In this document: positions 45,065 through 53,383 of the stretch, one piece after another
Numbering within the stretch: position 1 is the first letter of the stretch
How the letters are laid out: each line of letters opens with the position of its first letter
NCBI GenBank assembly: GCA_049116495.1
Contig: JAGDYV010000074.1
Coordinates: 10,873-74,872 of the forward strand
DNA: 64,000 nucleotides
Direction of reading: 5' to 3'
From: CAJQQK01 sp049116495
GTDB lineage: Bacteria; Pseudomonadota; Alphaproteobacteria; Rhizobiales; Hyphomicrobiaceae
Program-made: the position numbers and the translations under genes
Notes under the pieces: generated by a model
Seen by the model: only the letters and a program-made list of their open reading frames with translations
Databases searched by the model: none
Told to the model about the DNA's origin: nothing

Positions 45065-45084
45065 ATCCGGCTCTCTTGCCGGAT
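45065..45084 (-). promoter_or_regulatory. Leader hairpin before ilvB
   Basis: ATCCGGC and GCCGGAT form a perfect seven-pair stem with a six-base loop (AAGAGA on the minus strand). It ends about ten bases before the AGGAG ribosome site of ilvB. No T-run follows and no leader peptide rich in branched-chain codons was recognised. It could tune translation or message stability. Confidence 0.4.
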
Positions 45085-45148
45085 CGTGATCGTGTCGTTC
45101 TTTTCAGAATGCCGGTTTAAGGTGAAGCGGCAATGCGCTCAAGACAAA

Positions 45149-46069
45149 TCAACCTAAAATAATATTGAGAGCATCATTTCTTTTCATATCGATCAAATTT
45201 ATATCAATCCATGACATCATATTACGTCGCAGCCAGGTTAATTGCCGTTTCGCATATTGTCGCGTCTCGGTTTGCGCGCGCGCTGTGGCTTCTGCAATAT
45301 CGAACTTGCCTTCCAGATATTCCAGCAGTGGAGAAACGCCTAGCGCGCGCATAATTGGAAAACTGCGATCGAGTTGCATAGCCTGCAATCGGGCAACTTC
45401 GAAAAGCGCACCTCCTTCAATCATTTGCACGAGCCGCGTGTTGCACCGCTGATAGAGTAGCTCACGGTCCATCGTCACAACGACTTTTGTGCACCGTCCG
45501 GCATCCAAAATCGGGGTACCGGGCATCGACTGCCAATAGCTAAGCGACCGTCCGGTACTCTCAATCACTTCCAATGCGCGAACTAGTCGTTGTGCATCCG
45601 TCGGCATCAATCGCCCAGCCATATCAGAATCACGCACTTTGAGAGCCGCATGAAGTGCAGCAGCCCCCTCGGTAGCAGCCAGATCACGCCAACGCTGGCG
45701 GATTTTCGGATCTATAGGAGGAACTGGCGACAAACCTTCCAGCAGGCCCCGAAAATACAGCCCAGTTCCACCAACGATTATCGGGATTTCGCCGCGCGCG
45801 TGTATCGAGCCCACGTTCACGGCAACATCGGACAGATAGCGCCCCACCGAATACGCGTCTCCGGCCCCGACAAAACCGTAGAGCTCATGCGTGATCCCCT
45901 CCATCTCGTCAATTTGTGGTCGCGCTGTCAGCACGCTCAAATCGCGATAGACCTGCATGCTATCGGCATTGATCACGACACCACCGACCGACTTGGCGAG
46001 GTCGACAGCGAGCGCAGATTTTCCACTGGCTGTGGGGCCAGCAATCAATATTGCCTGTGGTCTGCTCAA
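45149..46069 (-). CDS. miaA: tRNA dimethylallyltransferase
   Basis: The 306-residue protein has the P-loop AGPTASGKSALAVDLA at residues 9-24, VINADSMQVYRDLSVLTARP, HELYGFVGAGDAYSVGRYLS, GGTGLYFRGLLEGLSPVPPI and the C-terminal TRQYAKRQLTWLRR. It adds dimethylallyl to A37 of tRNAs reading UNN codons. The start is a TTG with AAGGA nine bases before it; the ATG next to that box is in another frame. It is divergent from serB and lies 100 bases upstream of the ilvB start on the same strand. Confidence 0.95.
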   Translation of the reverse strand: MSRPQAILIAGPTASGKSALAVDLAKSVGGVVINADSMQVYRDLSVLTARPQIDEMEGITHELYGFVGAGDAYSVGRYLSDVAVNVGSIHARGEIPIIVGGTGLYFRGLLEGLSPVPPIDPKIRQRWRDLAATEGAAALHAALKVRDSDMAGRLMPTDAQRLVRALEVIESTGRSLSYWQSMPGTPILDAGRCTKVVVTMDRELLYQRCNTRLVQMIEGGALFEVARLQAMQLDRSFPIMRALGVSPLLEYLEGKFDIAEATARAQTETRQYAKRQLTWLRRNMMSWIDINLIDMKRNDALNIILG

Positions 46070-46173
46070 CGCCGTTCATCCTTCCAGTTGTGCAATGCCA
46101 AATAATCGCGTACCGCAAACAGGTTGCGGTCGCATCACTGCCCAACATATGCCATCACAAACCTGAGCCCATT

Positions 46174-47064
46174 ATGCCATACGTCGCTCTCGTCCTAACT
46201 GCACCACAACTGACTGCAGAGCATATTGCCGCCGTTCAGGCCGTTTCGCCGCGAATGAGCGGATTGAAACCCCTTGTTCTCGCACCCAAAGCCGCCTGCC
46301 AATGGAAGTTCGAACTGACATCGGAAGAGGTCAGTGAGATCTTGCGTGCCGCTCGTGCCGCATTGGCCGACGCGGCCGTCGACGTGAATATGGTTGGAGA
46401 TGACACCGATCGACGCAAACGCCTACTGATCGCCGATATGGACTCAACGATAATCGAACAAGAATGCATCGACGAAGTCGCGGATTTCGCCGGTTGCGGC
46501 GAACAAGTTGCCGCCATCACTGAACGCGCAATGCGTGGAGAATTGGATTTCGAGGCAGCACTAACGGTGCGCGTAGGCTTGCTAAAAGGTCTCGATACGG
46601 CAGCATTGGATCGCGTTGCTACAGAACGACTTACAATAACTCCCGGTGCGACCACATTGGTGGCGACGATGGCGGCAAACGGCGCCTTTTGCGCGTTAGT
46701 GTCTGGCGGTTTCACCTTCTTCACGAGCCGCATCGCGGACCGTGTCGGTTTTCATGAGAACCGCGCCAATTCTCTAGAGGTGAATGAGGGAAAATTAACA
46801 GGCCGCGCCATACCACCTATCCTGGGTCGTCAGGCGAAACTCGATGCGCTCAACGAACTCACCGAACGAGAAGGGATCCCCATAGATGGTACGTTGGCGG
46901 TTGGCGACGGCGCCAATGATCTGGCCATGATCAAAGCTGCGGGGCTCGGTGTCGCCTTTCACGCCAAGCCCATAGTCGCAGCTGAGGCAGACGCCGCAAT
47001 CAACCACAGTGATCTCACCGCACTCCTGTATCTGCAGGGATACCATCAGTCAGACTTCGTCTGA
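46174..47064 (+). CDS. serB: Phosphoserine phosphatase
   Basis: The 296-residue protein is a HAD phosphatase. The nucleophile motif is LIADMDSTIIEQECIDEVAD (Asp88, Asp90), LVSGGFTFFTSRIADRVGF is motif II, and AVGDGANDLAMIKAAGLGVA is motif IV. It hydrolyses phosphoserine, the last step of serine synthesis. The N-terminal 80 residues form the short extra domain usual in alphaproteobacterial SerB. The ATG at 46174 agrees with family N-termini (PYVALVLTA); the upstream open frame overlaps miaA. Confidence 0.95.
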   Translation: MPYVALVLTAPQLTAEHIAAVQAVSPRMSGLKPLVLAPKAACQWKFELTSEEVSEILRAARAALADAAVDVNMVGDDTDRRKRLLIADMDSTIIEQECIDEVADFAGCGEQVAAITERAMRGELDFEAALTVRVGLLKGLDTAALDRVATERLTITPGATTLVATMAANGAFCALVSGGFTFFTSRIADRVGFHENRANSLEVNEGKLTGRAIPPILGRQAKLDALNELTEREGIPIDGTLAVGDGANDLAMIKAAGLGVAFHAKPIVAAEADAAINHSDLTALLYLQGYHQSDFV

Positions 47065-47105
47065 TAACTGTCCGTTGCAACGGCACCAAACAAACCGGAA
47101 CCAAC

Positions 47106-48104
47106 ATGTCCGCAATCGTTAGCCTCATCGGCGGTTTTGTCCTGCTCATCATTGGCGGCGAGATGTTGGTGCGAGGTGCCGTGCGGACGGCAGAACGGCT
47201 TGGCGTTTCACCATTAATCATCGGTTTGACGCTCGTTGGTTTTGGCACGTCCGCACCAGAGATGGCGATTTCAGTGCAAGCCGCACTTGATGGCTCTCCT
47301 GGCATCGCTATTGGCAACTTCGTCGGCTCAAGTATTTCCAATATCCTATTGATCCTTGGCGCTGCAGCAATTCTCGCGCCCATCGCCGTCTCTTCAGCCG
47401 CACTCAGCCGGGACGGTACTTTCGTATTGATCACAGCTGTATTGTTTGCCGTTGTCAGTTTCCTGATGCCCTACAACAGTTATGTCGGTTGGTGCTTTAT
47501 TGCGCTTCTTGCGACCTATCTGACTTACGCGTGGAGGCAAGAGCGTGTCGCGACAGGCGAGGGCCACACCAGCGCCTACGAAATGGCAGAGGGCTTTAGT
47601 CAAATGCGCGATGGGCGCGGCCGCGGCTGGATGTCTGCCAAGATCCACCGCAGCGCGATCATCATTGGGCCGTTGCTGCTCGCTTTCGTTGGCCTGATCG
47701 GCATTGTCCTGGGTGGTCGGTTGCTGGTTGTTGGAGCTGTTTCGATAGCCAAGGACCTAGGCATCTCAGAAACAGTGATCGGCTTGACGATCGTCGCCGT
47801 CGGCACCTCGATGCCCGAATTCGTGACGTCTGTCGTCGCCGCGCTCCGAGGCCAACCATCAGTCGCTGTTGGGAATATTCTAGGCTCCAACATCTACAAC
47901 ATTCTCGGGGTAGGCGGCATAACGGCCATTCTCGCACCGACAACCGTGCCTTCCCAGATCGTCCACTACGACAATCTTGTGATGGTTGCCGCCTGCATGC
48001 TGCTCCTGCTGTTTGCACGCACCGGATTTCGAATTACTCGCATTGAGGGAACGCTGCTCCTGTCATGCTACGCAGCCTACATCTGGACGCTATGGCCGAA
48101 ATAA
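47106..48104 (+). CDS. CaCA-family calcium/sodium antiporter (YrbG-like)
   Basis: The 332-residue membrane protein has two inverted halves of about five helices. The alpha-1 repeat contains GFGTSAPEMAISVQAALDG and GNFVGSSISNILLILG; the alpha-2 repeat contains AVGTSMPEFVTSVVAALRG and GNILGSNIYNILGVGG. Each has the acidic ion-binding Glu. The family exchanges Ca2+ (or K+) for Na+ or H+ across the inner membrane. It is 41 bases after serB on the same strand, so cotranscription is possible. Confidence 0.9.
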   Translation: MSAIVSLIGGFVLLIIGGEMLVRGAVRTAERLGVSPLIIGLTLVGFGTSAPEMAISVQAALDGSPGIAIGNFVGSSISNILLILGAAAILAPIAVSSAALSRDGTFVLITAVLFAVVSFLMPYNSYVGWCFIALLATYLTYAWRQERVATGEGHTSAYEMAEGFSQMRDGRGRGWMSAKIHRSAIIIGPLLLAFVGLIGIVLGGRLLVVGAVSIAKDLGISETVIGLTIVAVGTSMPEFVTSVVAALRGQPSVAVGNILGSNIYNILGVGGITAILAPTTVPSQIVHYDNLVMVAACMLLLLFARTGFRITRIEGTLLLSCYAAYIWTLWPK

Positions 48105-48136
48105 TCCGTCTACAAATAATCTGTCGAAAGAATGAA

Positions 48137-48916
48137 TTACTGCTTGAGTCTGTAACCAGTCTTGAAAATCCACCAAACCGTGATGAGACCGGCCGCCAGG
48201 AACAATAGAGCCATCATCAGGCTGACAGTAACGCTGACATCACCATTGCCAGTAAAACTCCACCGAAATCCGCTAATCAGATACACAACCGGGTTGAACA
48301 GACTGACCTTCTGCCAGAACGGCGGCAACATATCGAGCGAGTAGAAAGTCCCACCAAGGAATGTCAGCGGAGTGATCACCAGCAGCGGCACGACCTGTAA
48401 CTGCTCAAAGTTCTTCGCCCAAATTCCGATTATGAAGCCGAGCAACGCAAACGTCACTGCGGTGAGCACCAGAAACAACAGCATCCACATAGGGTGCTCT
48501 ATCCTCAACGGAACGATCAGAGACGCCGTCGCCAGGATGATGAGTCCAAGGATTATCGACTTAACGGCCGCCGCGCCGACATATCCGACAACGATCTCTG
48601 CATAAGAAATTGGAGCCGACAGGATCTCATAGATCGTGCCGATGAACTTTGGGAAATAGATTGCAAATGACGCGTTCGAAACACTTTGTGTCAGAAGCGA
48701 TAACATCACCAAACCCGGCACGATGAACGCACCGTAACTAACCCCGTCTATCTCCGTAATCCGTGAGCCTATCGCCGAACCGAACACGACGAAATAGAGG
48801 CACGTCGAGACCACCGGTGAGATGATGCTTTGCATCAACGTACGCCGGGTCCGTGCCATTTCGAATTTGAACAGCGCCCAAACCGCCTGCCAATTGAATG
48901 ATTGCAGAGTCGTCAT
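48137..48916 (-). CDS. ABC-2 type exporter permease
   Basis: The 259-residue protein has six hydrophobic segments. The ABC-2 signature is present: FVIVPGLVMLSLLTQSVSNA-like text, ISYAEIVVGYVGAAAVKSII, and PLTFLGGTFYSLDMLPPFWQ with FNPVVYLISGFRW. It resembles DrrB/NodJ-type exporters of lipids, drugs or polysaccharides; the cargo is unknown. Its ATG overlaps the stop of the ATPase gene by four bases. Confidence 0.88.
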   Translation of the reverse strand: MTTLQSFNWQAVWALFKFEMARTRRTLMQSIISPVVSTCLYFVVFGSAIGSRITEIDGVSYGAFIVPGLVMLSLLTQSVSNASFAIYFPKFIGTIYEILSAPISYAEIVVGYVGAAAVKSIILGLIILATASLIVPLRIEHPMWMLLFLVLTAVTFALLGFIIGIWAKNFEQLQVVPLLVITPLTFLGGTFYSLDMLPPFWQKVSLFNPVVYLISGFRWSFTGNGDVSVTVSLMMALLFLAAGLITVWWIFKTGYRLKQ

Positions 48917-49899
48917 GCGCCGTTCCTGACCAGATCGACGAATATGTCTTCGAGCGAATTCTGCTGCGTGTCCAGATCGCGAAACGTTATTCCCTCAAAT
49001 TGCAAGGCAGTCAGCAACTTCGTGACACCAGTCCGTTCACCCTTGGCGTCGAATGCGTAATGCAACGTCGTGCCATCGCCGCCAAGCTCCAACCGAAACT
49101 CACTCATCGCCGACGGTATCGATTGAAGTCGATCGTTCAGGTATAACGTCAACCGTTTCTGGGCAAAGCGCTGCATGAGTTGCGTTTTTTCTTCAACAAC
49201 AACAACTTCGCCGTGATTAATTACGCCCACGCGGTCTGCCAGTTCTTCCGCTTCTCCAATGTAGTGCGTTGTCAGAATGATGGTGACGCCTATTCGTTGC
49301 AGCTCCAGCACGACATCCCACATTGCGCGGCGCAATTCGACGTCGACACCGGCCGATGGCTCGTCGAGGAACAAAACCGCAGGTTCATGGCTAAGCGCTT
49401 TTGCGATCAGCACCCGCCGTTTCATACCGCCCGACAGCGACATGATCATGTTGTCCTTTTTGTCCCAAAGCGACAGGTCTTTCAGAACCTTTTCGATATG
49501 TGTCGGGTTTGGTGACTTACCAAAAAGTCCTCGACTCAACGAGACCGTTGCCCAAACCGTCTCGAAAGCATCTGTCGTCAGCTCCTGTGGCACGAGACCT
49601 ATGAGCGAACGTGCTGCGCGAAAATCCGCAACATTGTCGTGTCCATCAACCAGTACCTTGCCCGACGATGCATTGACGATACCGCAGATTATACTAATCA
49701 GTGTCGTCTTGCCGGCGCCATTGGGCCCGAGCAATGCGAAAATCTCGCCGCGACGGATTTCAAGGTCAACGTTCTTCAATGCCTGAAAACCGTTGTCGTA
49801 CGTTTTGGTCAATCCACGCACGTCAATGATCGTGCTGTTCGCATCCCGCACAACGTTCGAAGCGGCATTTTTTAGCGTGATTGCATCATCGACACGCAT
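48913..49899 (-). CDS. ABC exporter ATP-binding protein
   Basis: The 328-residue protein has Walker A in LLGPNGAGKTTLISIICGIV, the Q-loop VPQEL, the ABC signature LSGGMKRRVLIAKALSHEPA, Walker B LFLDEPSAGVD and the switch His in ILTTHYIGEAEELADR. A C-terminal extension of about 70 residues is typical of DrrA/CcmA-like exporters. The ATG at 49899 shares its A with the TGA of the upstream dehydratase gene. The following permease gene overlaps by four bases, so all three genes are tightly coupled. Confidence 0.93.
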   Translation of the reverse strand: MRVDDAITLKNAASNVVRDANSTIIDVRGLTKTYDNGFQALKNVDLEIRRGEIFALLGPNGAGKTTLISIICGIVNASSGKVLVDGHDNVADFRAARSLIGLVPQELTTDAFETVWATVSLSRGLFGKSPNPTHIEKVLKDLSLWDKKDNMIMSLSGGMKRRVLIAKALSHEPAVLFLDEPSAGVDVELRRAMWDVVLELQRIGVTIILTTHYIGEAEELADRVGVINHGEVVVVEEKTQLMQRFAQKRLTLYLNDRLQSIPSAMSEFRLELGGDGTTLHYAFDAKGERTGVTKLLTALQFEGITFRDLDTQQNSLEDIFVDLVRNGA

Positions 49900-50885
49900 C
49901 AAGCACCTTCCATGATGATCTTGGAAAACAGCGCAGGATCGATATTGCCACCAGACAGCATCGCAACAACAGTCCGGCCCGCCGCATCAAACTTTCCGGT
50001 CAGAAGGGCTGCCAACGCAACCGCGCCGCCGGGCTCAAGCACAAGTTTCAGTTCAAGGAACGCAAACCGAACGGCGTCTGCCGCCTCGTCATCGGTGACA
50101 ACGATACCCGGTCCACACAGTTGTTGCGCCACAGCGAACGTCTGCTCACCAGGCTGATCCACCAATAGCGCGTCACAAATAGAACCAGACCGTGCTTCGT
50201 TCTGAAGCCGACGGCCGGCTGCCAAAGAACGGGCAAAATCATCGAATCGGGACGGTTCAACCGAATGCACCGTCGTCGCGGAACGGATCCCTTTGACGGC
50301 TGTAGCAACACCTGACAAAAGTCCACCGCCAGCAGTACAAACTAAGACGGCATCAGGTTGCGCACCAACATTCTCAGCCTGTTCCATCAACTCCAGTCCG
50401 GCCGTACCCTGGCCCGCCATCACGCGTAGGTCGTCAAATGGATGGACGAGGTCCGCACGGCGTTCTGCGGCAAGGTCCCGGGCAATCTGATAGCGATCTT
50501 CAGTTGCCCGGTCGTAAAGAACAACCTCGGCACCCGCCGCTTTGGTGCGCGCCAGCTTCAGGGCAGGCGCATCAGACGGCATCACGATTGCAGCCGGCAT
50601 GTCGCACAGCGCCGCCGCGGCCGCGATGCCCTGAGCGTGGTTCCCTGATGAACTCGCAACAACCCCGCCCGGATATTTTTTCTTGTCAATCAACGATATA
50701 GCGTTGTAGGCACCGCGGAACTTGAAGGCCCCGACGCGCTGCAGGTTTTCTGCCTTGAGCAGCACGCGGCCGCCGACGCGTTCGTTTAAAACAGGGTGCT
50801 CAATCAACGGGGTACGCACGGCCAGCCCGGCGATCCGCTTGGCGGCTGCCTCGATGTCAGATCGTTCAAGAGCCTGCCCGCCCAT
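49899..50885 (-). CDS. Threonine/serine dehydratase-like PLP enzyme
   Basis: The 328-residue protein is a fold-type II PLP enzyme. FKFRGAYN contains the Schiff-base Lys55, SSSGNHAQG binds the substrate carboxylate, and CTAGGGLLSG binds the PLP phosphate. Its short length without ACT domains matches catabolic threonine ammonia-lyase (TdcB type) and serine racemase-like enzymes. It should give 2-ketobutyrate from threonine, or act on serine or related amino acids. The ATG at 50885 has GGAG six bases upstream; ATG 50888 and GTG 50900 are alternatives. A terminator lies only 24 bases upstream. Confidence 0.85.
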   Translation of the reverse strand: MGGQALERSDIEAAAKRIAGLAVRTPLIEHPVLNERVGGRVLLKAENLQRVGAFKFRGAYNAISLIDKKKYPGGVVASSSGNHAQGIAAAAALCDMPAAIVMPSDAPALKLARTKAAGAEVVLYDRATEDRYQIARDLAAERRADLVHPFDDLRVMAGQGTAGLELMEQAENVGAQPDAVLVCTAGGGLLSGVATAVKGIRSATTVHSVEPSRFDDFARSLAAGRRLQNEARSGSICDALLVDQPGEQTFAVAQQLCGPGIVVTDDEAADAVRFAFLELKLVLEPGGAVALAALLTGKFDAAGRTVVAMLSGGNIDPALFSKIIMEGA

Positions 50886-50907
50886 CATACACTCCGCCAC
50901 TTTTTAG

Positions 50908-50936
50908 ATAAAAAAACCGGTCCCTATGGACCGGTT
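50908..50936 (-). terminator. Intrinsic terminator just upstream of the dehydratase gene
   Basis: On the minus strand AACCGGTCC and GGACCGGTT form a perfect nine-pair stem with a four-base loop, followed directly by seven T residues. It closes the transcript of the small secreted protein at 50995-51483. It lies so near the dehydratase start that it may also work as an attenuator. Confidence 0.88.
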
Positions 50937-50994
50937 ACACTCGTTTTTGTGCAGCTTTACTGTCGTTTTCATTCAGAATTACAACAGAATTGAT

Positions 50995-51483
50995 CTAGCA
51001 CTTGACCAAATCAACAGCGATCCGTGCAACGCCCATTCCCTTTGGTACAATATTCATCGTCTGCTTGCACTTCGATGTCTCAACCTTGAGGTTGGCCCGG
51101 AACGCGTCGCCAACGACGTTGACGGCAATGCCATCACCGACCACCTGACCGGTCACCGCTCCGCCTGCGGAATAAGTGCGTTCTTCCCACATTCCGCTGA
51201 CTTTGCCGCTGCGCACATTCAGTCGTGCAACAGCATCAATCCGATAATTGTTGCTCGCACACCGCAGATTGTGGCGCAGTTCGCTGCCGCCCGCCTCGCT
51301 GAAATAGGTTGCGATGCATTTCACCTTTTCAGTTTCGCCACCGTCGAGCGTCATTTGCCCCCAACCTGTCCAACGGCCCGGCAACATTTCGATCGGCCCG
51401 GCAACAGCCCCGCCCGTAAACGCGAAAGCGAGAACAAGCGCTGCCAGCCGGCTACACAAATTCGAAAAACGTCGATTGTTCAT
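50995..51483 (-). CDS. Conserved small secreted protein, function unknown
   Basis: The 162-residue protein has a signal peptide (LAALVLAFAFTGGAVA). The mature part has the pattern GRWTGWGQMTLDGGETEKVK, CIATYF, LRCASNNYRIDAVARL, and GMWEERTYSAGGAVTGQVVG, shared by a family common in Rhizobiales. Four cysteines in the mature part suggest two disulfides, and the last residue is Cys. The strand-rich pattern resembles a small beta-barrel. Function is not known. A strong terminator follows the gene. Confidence 0.75.
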   Translation of the reverse strand: MNNRRFSNLCSRLAALVLAFAFTGGAVAGPIEMLPGRWTGWGQMTLDGGETEKVKCIATYFSEAGGSELRHNLRCASNNYRIDAVARLNVRSGKVSGMWEERTYSAGGAVTGQVVGDGIAVNVVGDAFRANLKVETSKCKQTMNIVPKGMGVARIAVDLVKC

Positions 51484-51637
51484 GGTCTCGTCCCGCCCGC
51501 AAAGACATTCTGGCCAAATGCGCTCTGGCCAGTCCAGCTGCGCAGTCTACACCAAATCGGAAAAACTGTAATAGATGAGACATTCCACAATATGGGCCAC
51601 ATTGTGGGCCTGTCGCGCACCGACGCTGTGTTGTCCA

Positions 51638-52456
51638 CTATCGCGGGTGTGTGATCGGTTCAACGGCAAATAAATGCTCAACCGGACCATTACCTTTGCC
51701 GACATTAAGCGCATCGGCACTTTGCAGGGCGTGCGTCAAATAGGATTTTGATGCCCGTACCGCCGGCTCCATCGGAAAACCAGCAGCAAGGTGGGCTGCG
51801 ATCGCCGACGCCAACGTACAGCCGGTACCATGAGTGTTCGACGTGTCGACCCGTAGGCCCCCGATGACAACCGGTCCATCCGATGTAACCAACACATCGT
51901 CAGCACGGTCTCCTTCGAAATGGCCGCCCTTCATGAGCACGGCCTGACACCCGGCATCACGCAAAGCCGTGCCCTGTGCCGTCAGTTCTTCGAGCGTTGC
52001 AGCGCGCTCAACACCCAACAATTGCGCGGCCTCGTCCATATTCGGTGTGAGCAACGTTGCAACGGGAAAAAGATGGTCTTTCAGGGCGGCAACGGCATCC
52101 TGCTCGATCAGCAGATCACCGCTAGTCGCGACCATCACGGGATCGATAACGCTCGGCACGCCAACCCGTGCCAACTGCACAGCGACCACCTCAATGATCG
52201 CAGCCGTGCCAAGCATGCCGGTCTTGACGGCGCCAATCTCAAGATCATTGAAAACAGATGAGATCTGCTGGTCGACGAACGAAGCTGGCAGCATCTCAAC
52301 GCCCTGAACGCCCATGGTATTCTGTGCTGTAATGGCAGTGAGCGCCGAAGCGCCGTAGACGCCCAGTGCACTGAACGTTTTGAGGTCAGCCTGGATGCCG
52401 GCACCGCCAGAACTGTCCGAACCCGCAATTGTCAGCGCCAGCGGCCGTTTCGGCAT
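51638..52456 (-). CDS. thiD: Hydroxymethylpyrimidine / phosphomethylpyrimidine kinase
   Basis: The 272-residue protein has LTIAGSDSSGGAGIQADLKT at its N-terminus, the VYGASALTAITAQNTMGVQG block, VIDPVMVATSGDLLIEQDAV and the C-terminal NTHGTGCTLASAIAAHLAAG anion hole. It phosphorylates HMP twice for thiamine synthesis. No TPP riboswitch was recognised upstream, where the CcdA-like gene ends 25 bases away. The ATG at 52456 was preferred to the GTG at 52465. Confidence 0.95.
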   Translation of the reverse strand: MPKRPLALTIAGSDSSGGAGIQADLKTFSALGVYGASALTAITAQNTMGVQGVEMLPASFVDQQISSVFNDLEIGAVKTGMLGTAAIIEVVAVQLARVGVPSVIDPVMVATSGDLLIEQDAVAALKDHLFPVATLLTPNMDEAAQLLGVERAATLEELTAQGTALRDAGCQAVLMKGGHFEGDRADDVLVTSDGPVVIGGLRVDTSNTHGTGCTLASAIAAHLAAGFPMEPAVRASKSYLTHALQSADALNVGKGNGPVEHLFAVEPITHPR

Positions 52457-52481
52457 AGGTCCCACCTGTAATTCGGCAGCA

Positions 52482-53273
52482 TCAGCGCCGTTGTCCTATG
52501 ATGTCCTGCTGCAATTCCTTGGACATGAACGAGCCCTCGAGTTCCACAAGCGCTGGAAATGTCTCAAGCATCCACTGCCCAACCCAGGTCATCGTCCCGG
52601 TCAGGAACATGATACCGGTAATAATCAGCATGACACCCATAAATCGCTCAACGGTCGTAAGGTGCTTCTTGATGCGCTGCAGAAACGACAAGAACGGCCG
52701 GATCGCAACCGCAGCCAGGACGAACGGGATGCCAAGGCCAAGCGAATAAACAAATAACAATTGGACGCCACGTGCCACACTGTCTTCACTCGCAGCAACC
52801 GCCAGAACGGTCGCCAGTACCGGCCCGATACACGGCGTCCAGCCAAACGCAAACGCGAGGCCGATCAGATAGGCCCCCGCAAGACTGGCACCCTGAACAT
52901 TCGCCTCATAGCGCGCCTCACGATAGAGTAGCCCAATCCGGAATACGCCAAGAAAATGCAACCCGAACAGAATGATAACGGCGCCAGCGATCTTTGAGAG
53001 CGGTTCCTGATAGGACTGGATCAGTTGCCCGAAAGCAGATGCACCAGCGCCAAGACCAACAAAAACGGTTGTAAAACCGAGCACGAAGAAGATGGAACCG
53101 AGCACGACACGGCGCCAGACGGCGTCATCCATCTGATCGTCGGCGGAAACCTGCGAAATCGTCGTGCCACCCAGGTAACCAAGGTACGGTGGCACCAAAG
53201 GCAGGACGCACGGACTTAGAAAACTGATGAGGCCCGCCATCGCGACGCCAAAATAGATATGAGCCTCCAGCAT
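52482..53273 (-). CDS. CcdA/DsbD-like cytochrome c biogenesis membrane protein
   Basis: The 263-residue protein has about six hydrophobic helices and the two CcdA redox cysteines. SFLSPCVLPLVPPYLGYLGG is in helix 1 and AFAFGWTPCIGPVLATVLAV in helix 4. CcdA passes electrons from thioredoxin across the inner membrane to periplasmic thiol proteins for cytochrome c maturation. The ATG at 53273 leads directly into helix 1; a GTG at 53345 would add a polar extension. It precedes thiD on the same strand and follows pgk by 110 bases. Confidence 0.88.
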   Translation of the reverse strand: MLEAHIYFGVAMAGLISFLSPCVLPLVPPYLGYLGGTTISQVSADDQMDDAVWRRVVLGSIFFVLGFTTVFVGLGAGASAFGQLIQSYQEPLSKIAGAVIILFGLHFLGVFRIGLLYREARYEANVQGASLAGAYLIGLAFAFGWTPCIGPVLATVLAVAASEDSVARGVQLLFVYSLGLGIPFVLAAVAIRPFLSFLQRIKKHLTTVERFMGVMLIITGIMFLTGTMTWVGQWMLETFPALVELEGSFMSKELQQDIIGQRR

Positions 53274-53383
53274 GCGCGCGACGTGCCCTTCGATGATTAT
53301 GTCTGTCGTGAACTGATCGTAGTGGTTCGACGAATTCAAGGCCACTCAACTCAGGTCACAGGCGCGTGCGATACCAGCGTCGA

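Noticed and set aside
45065..45084. Classical branched-chain attenuator before ilvB
   Set aside because: The hairpin has no T-run, and no leader peptide rich in Leu, Val or Ile codons was found in the 100 bases available.
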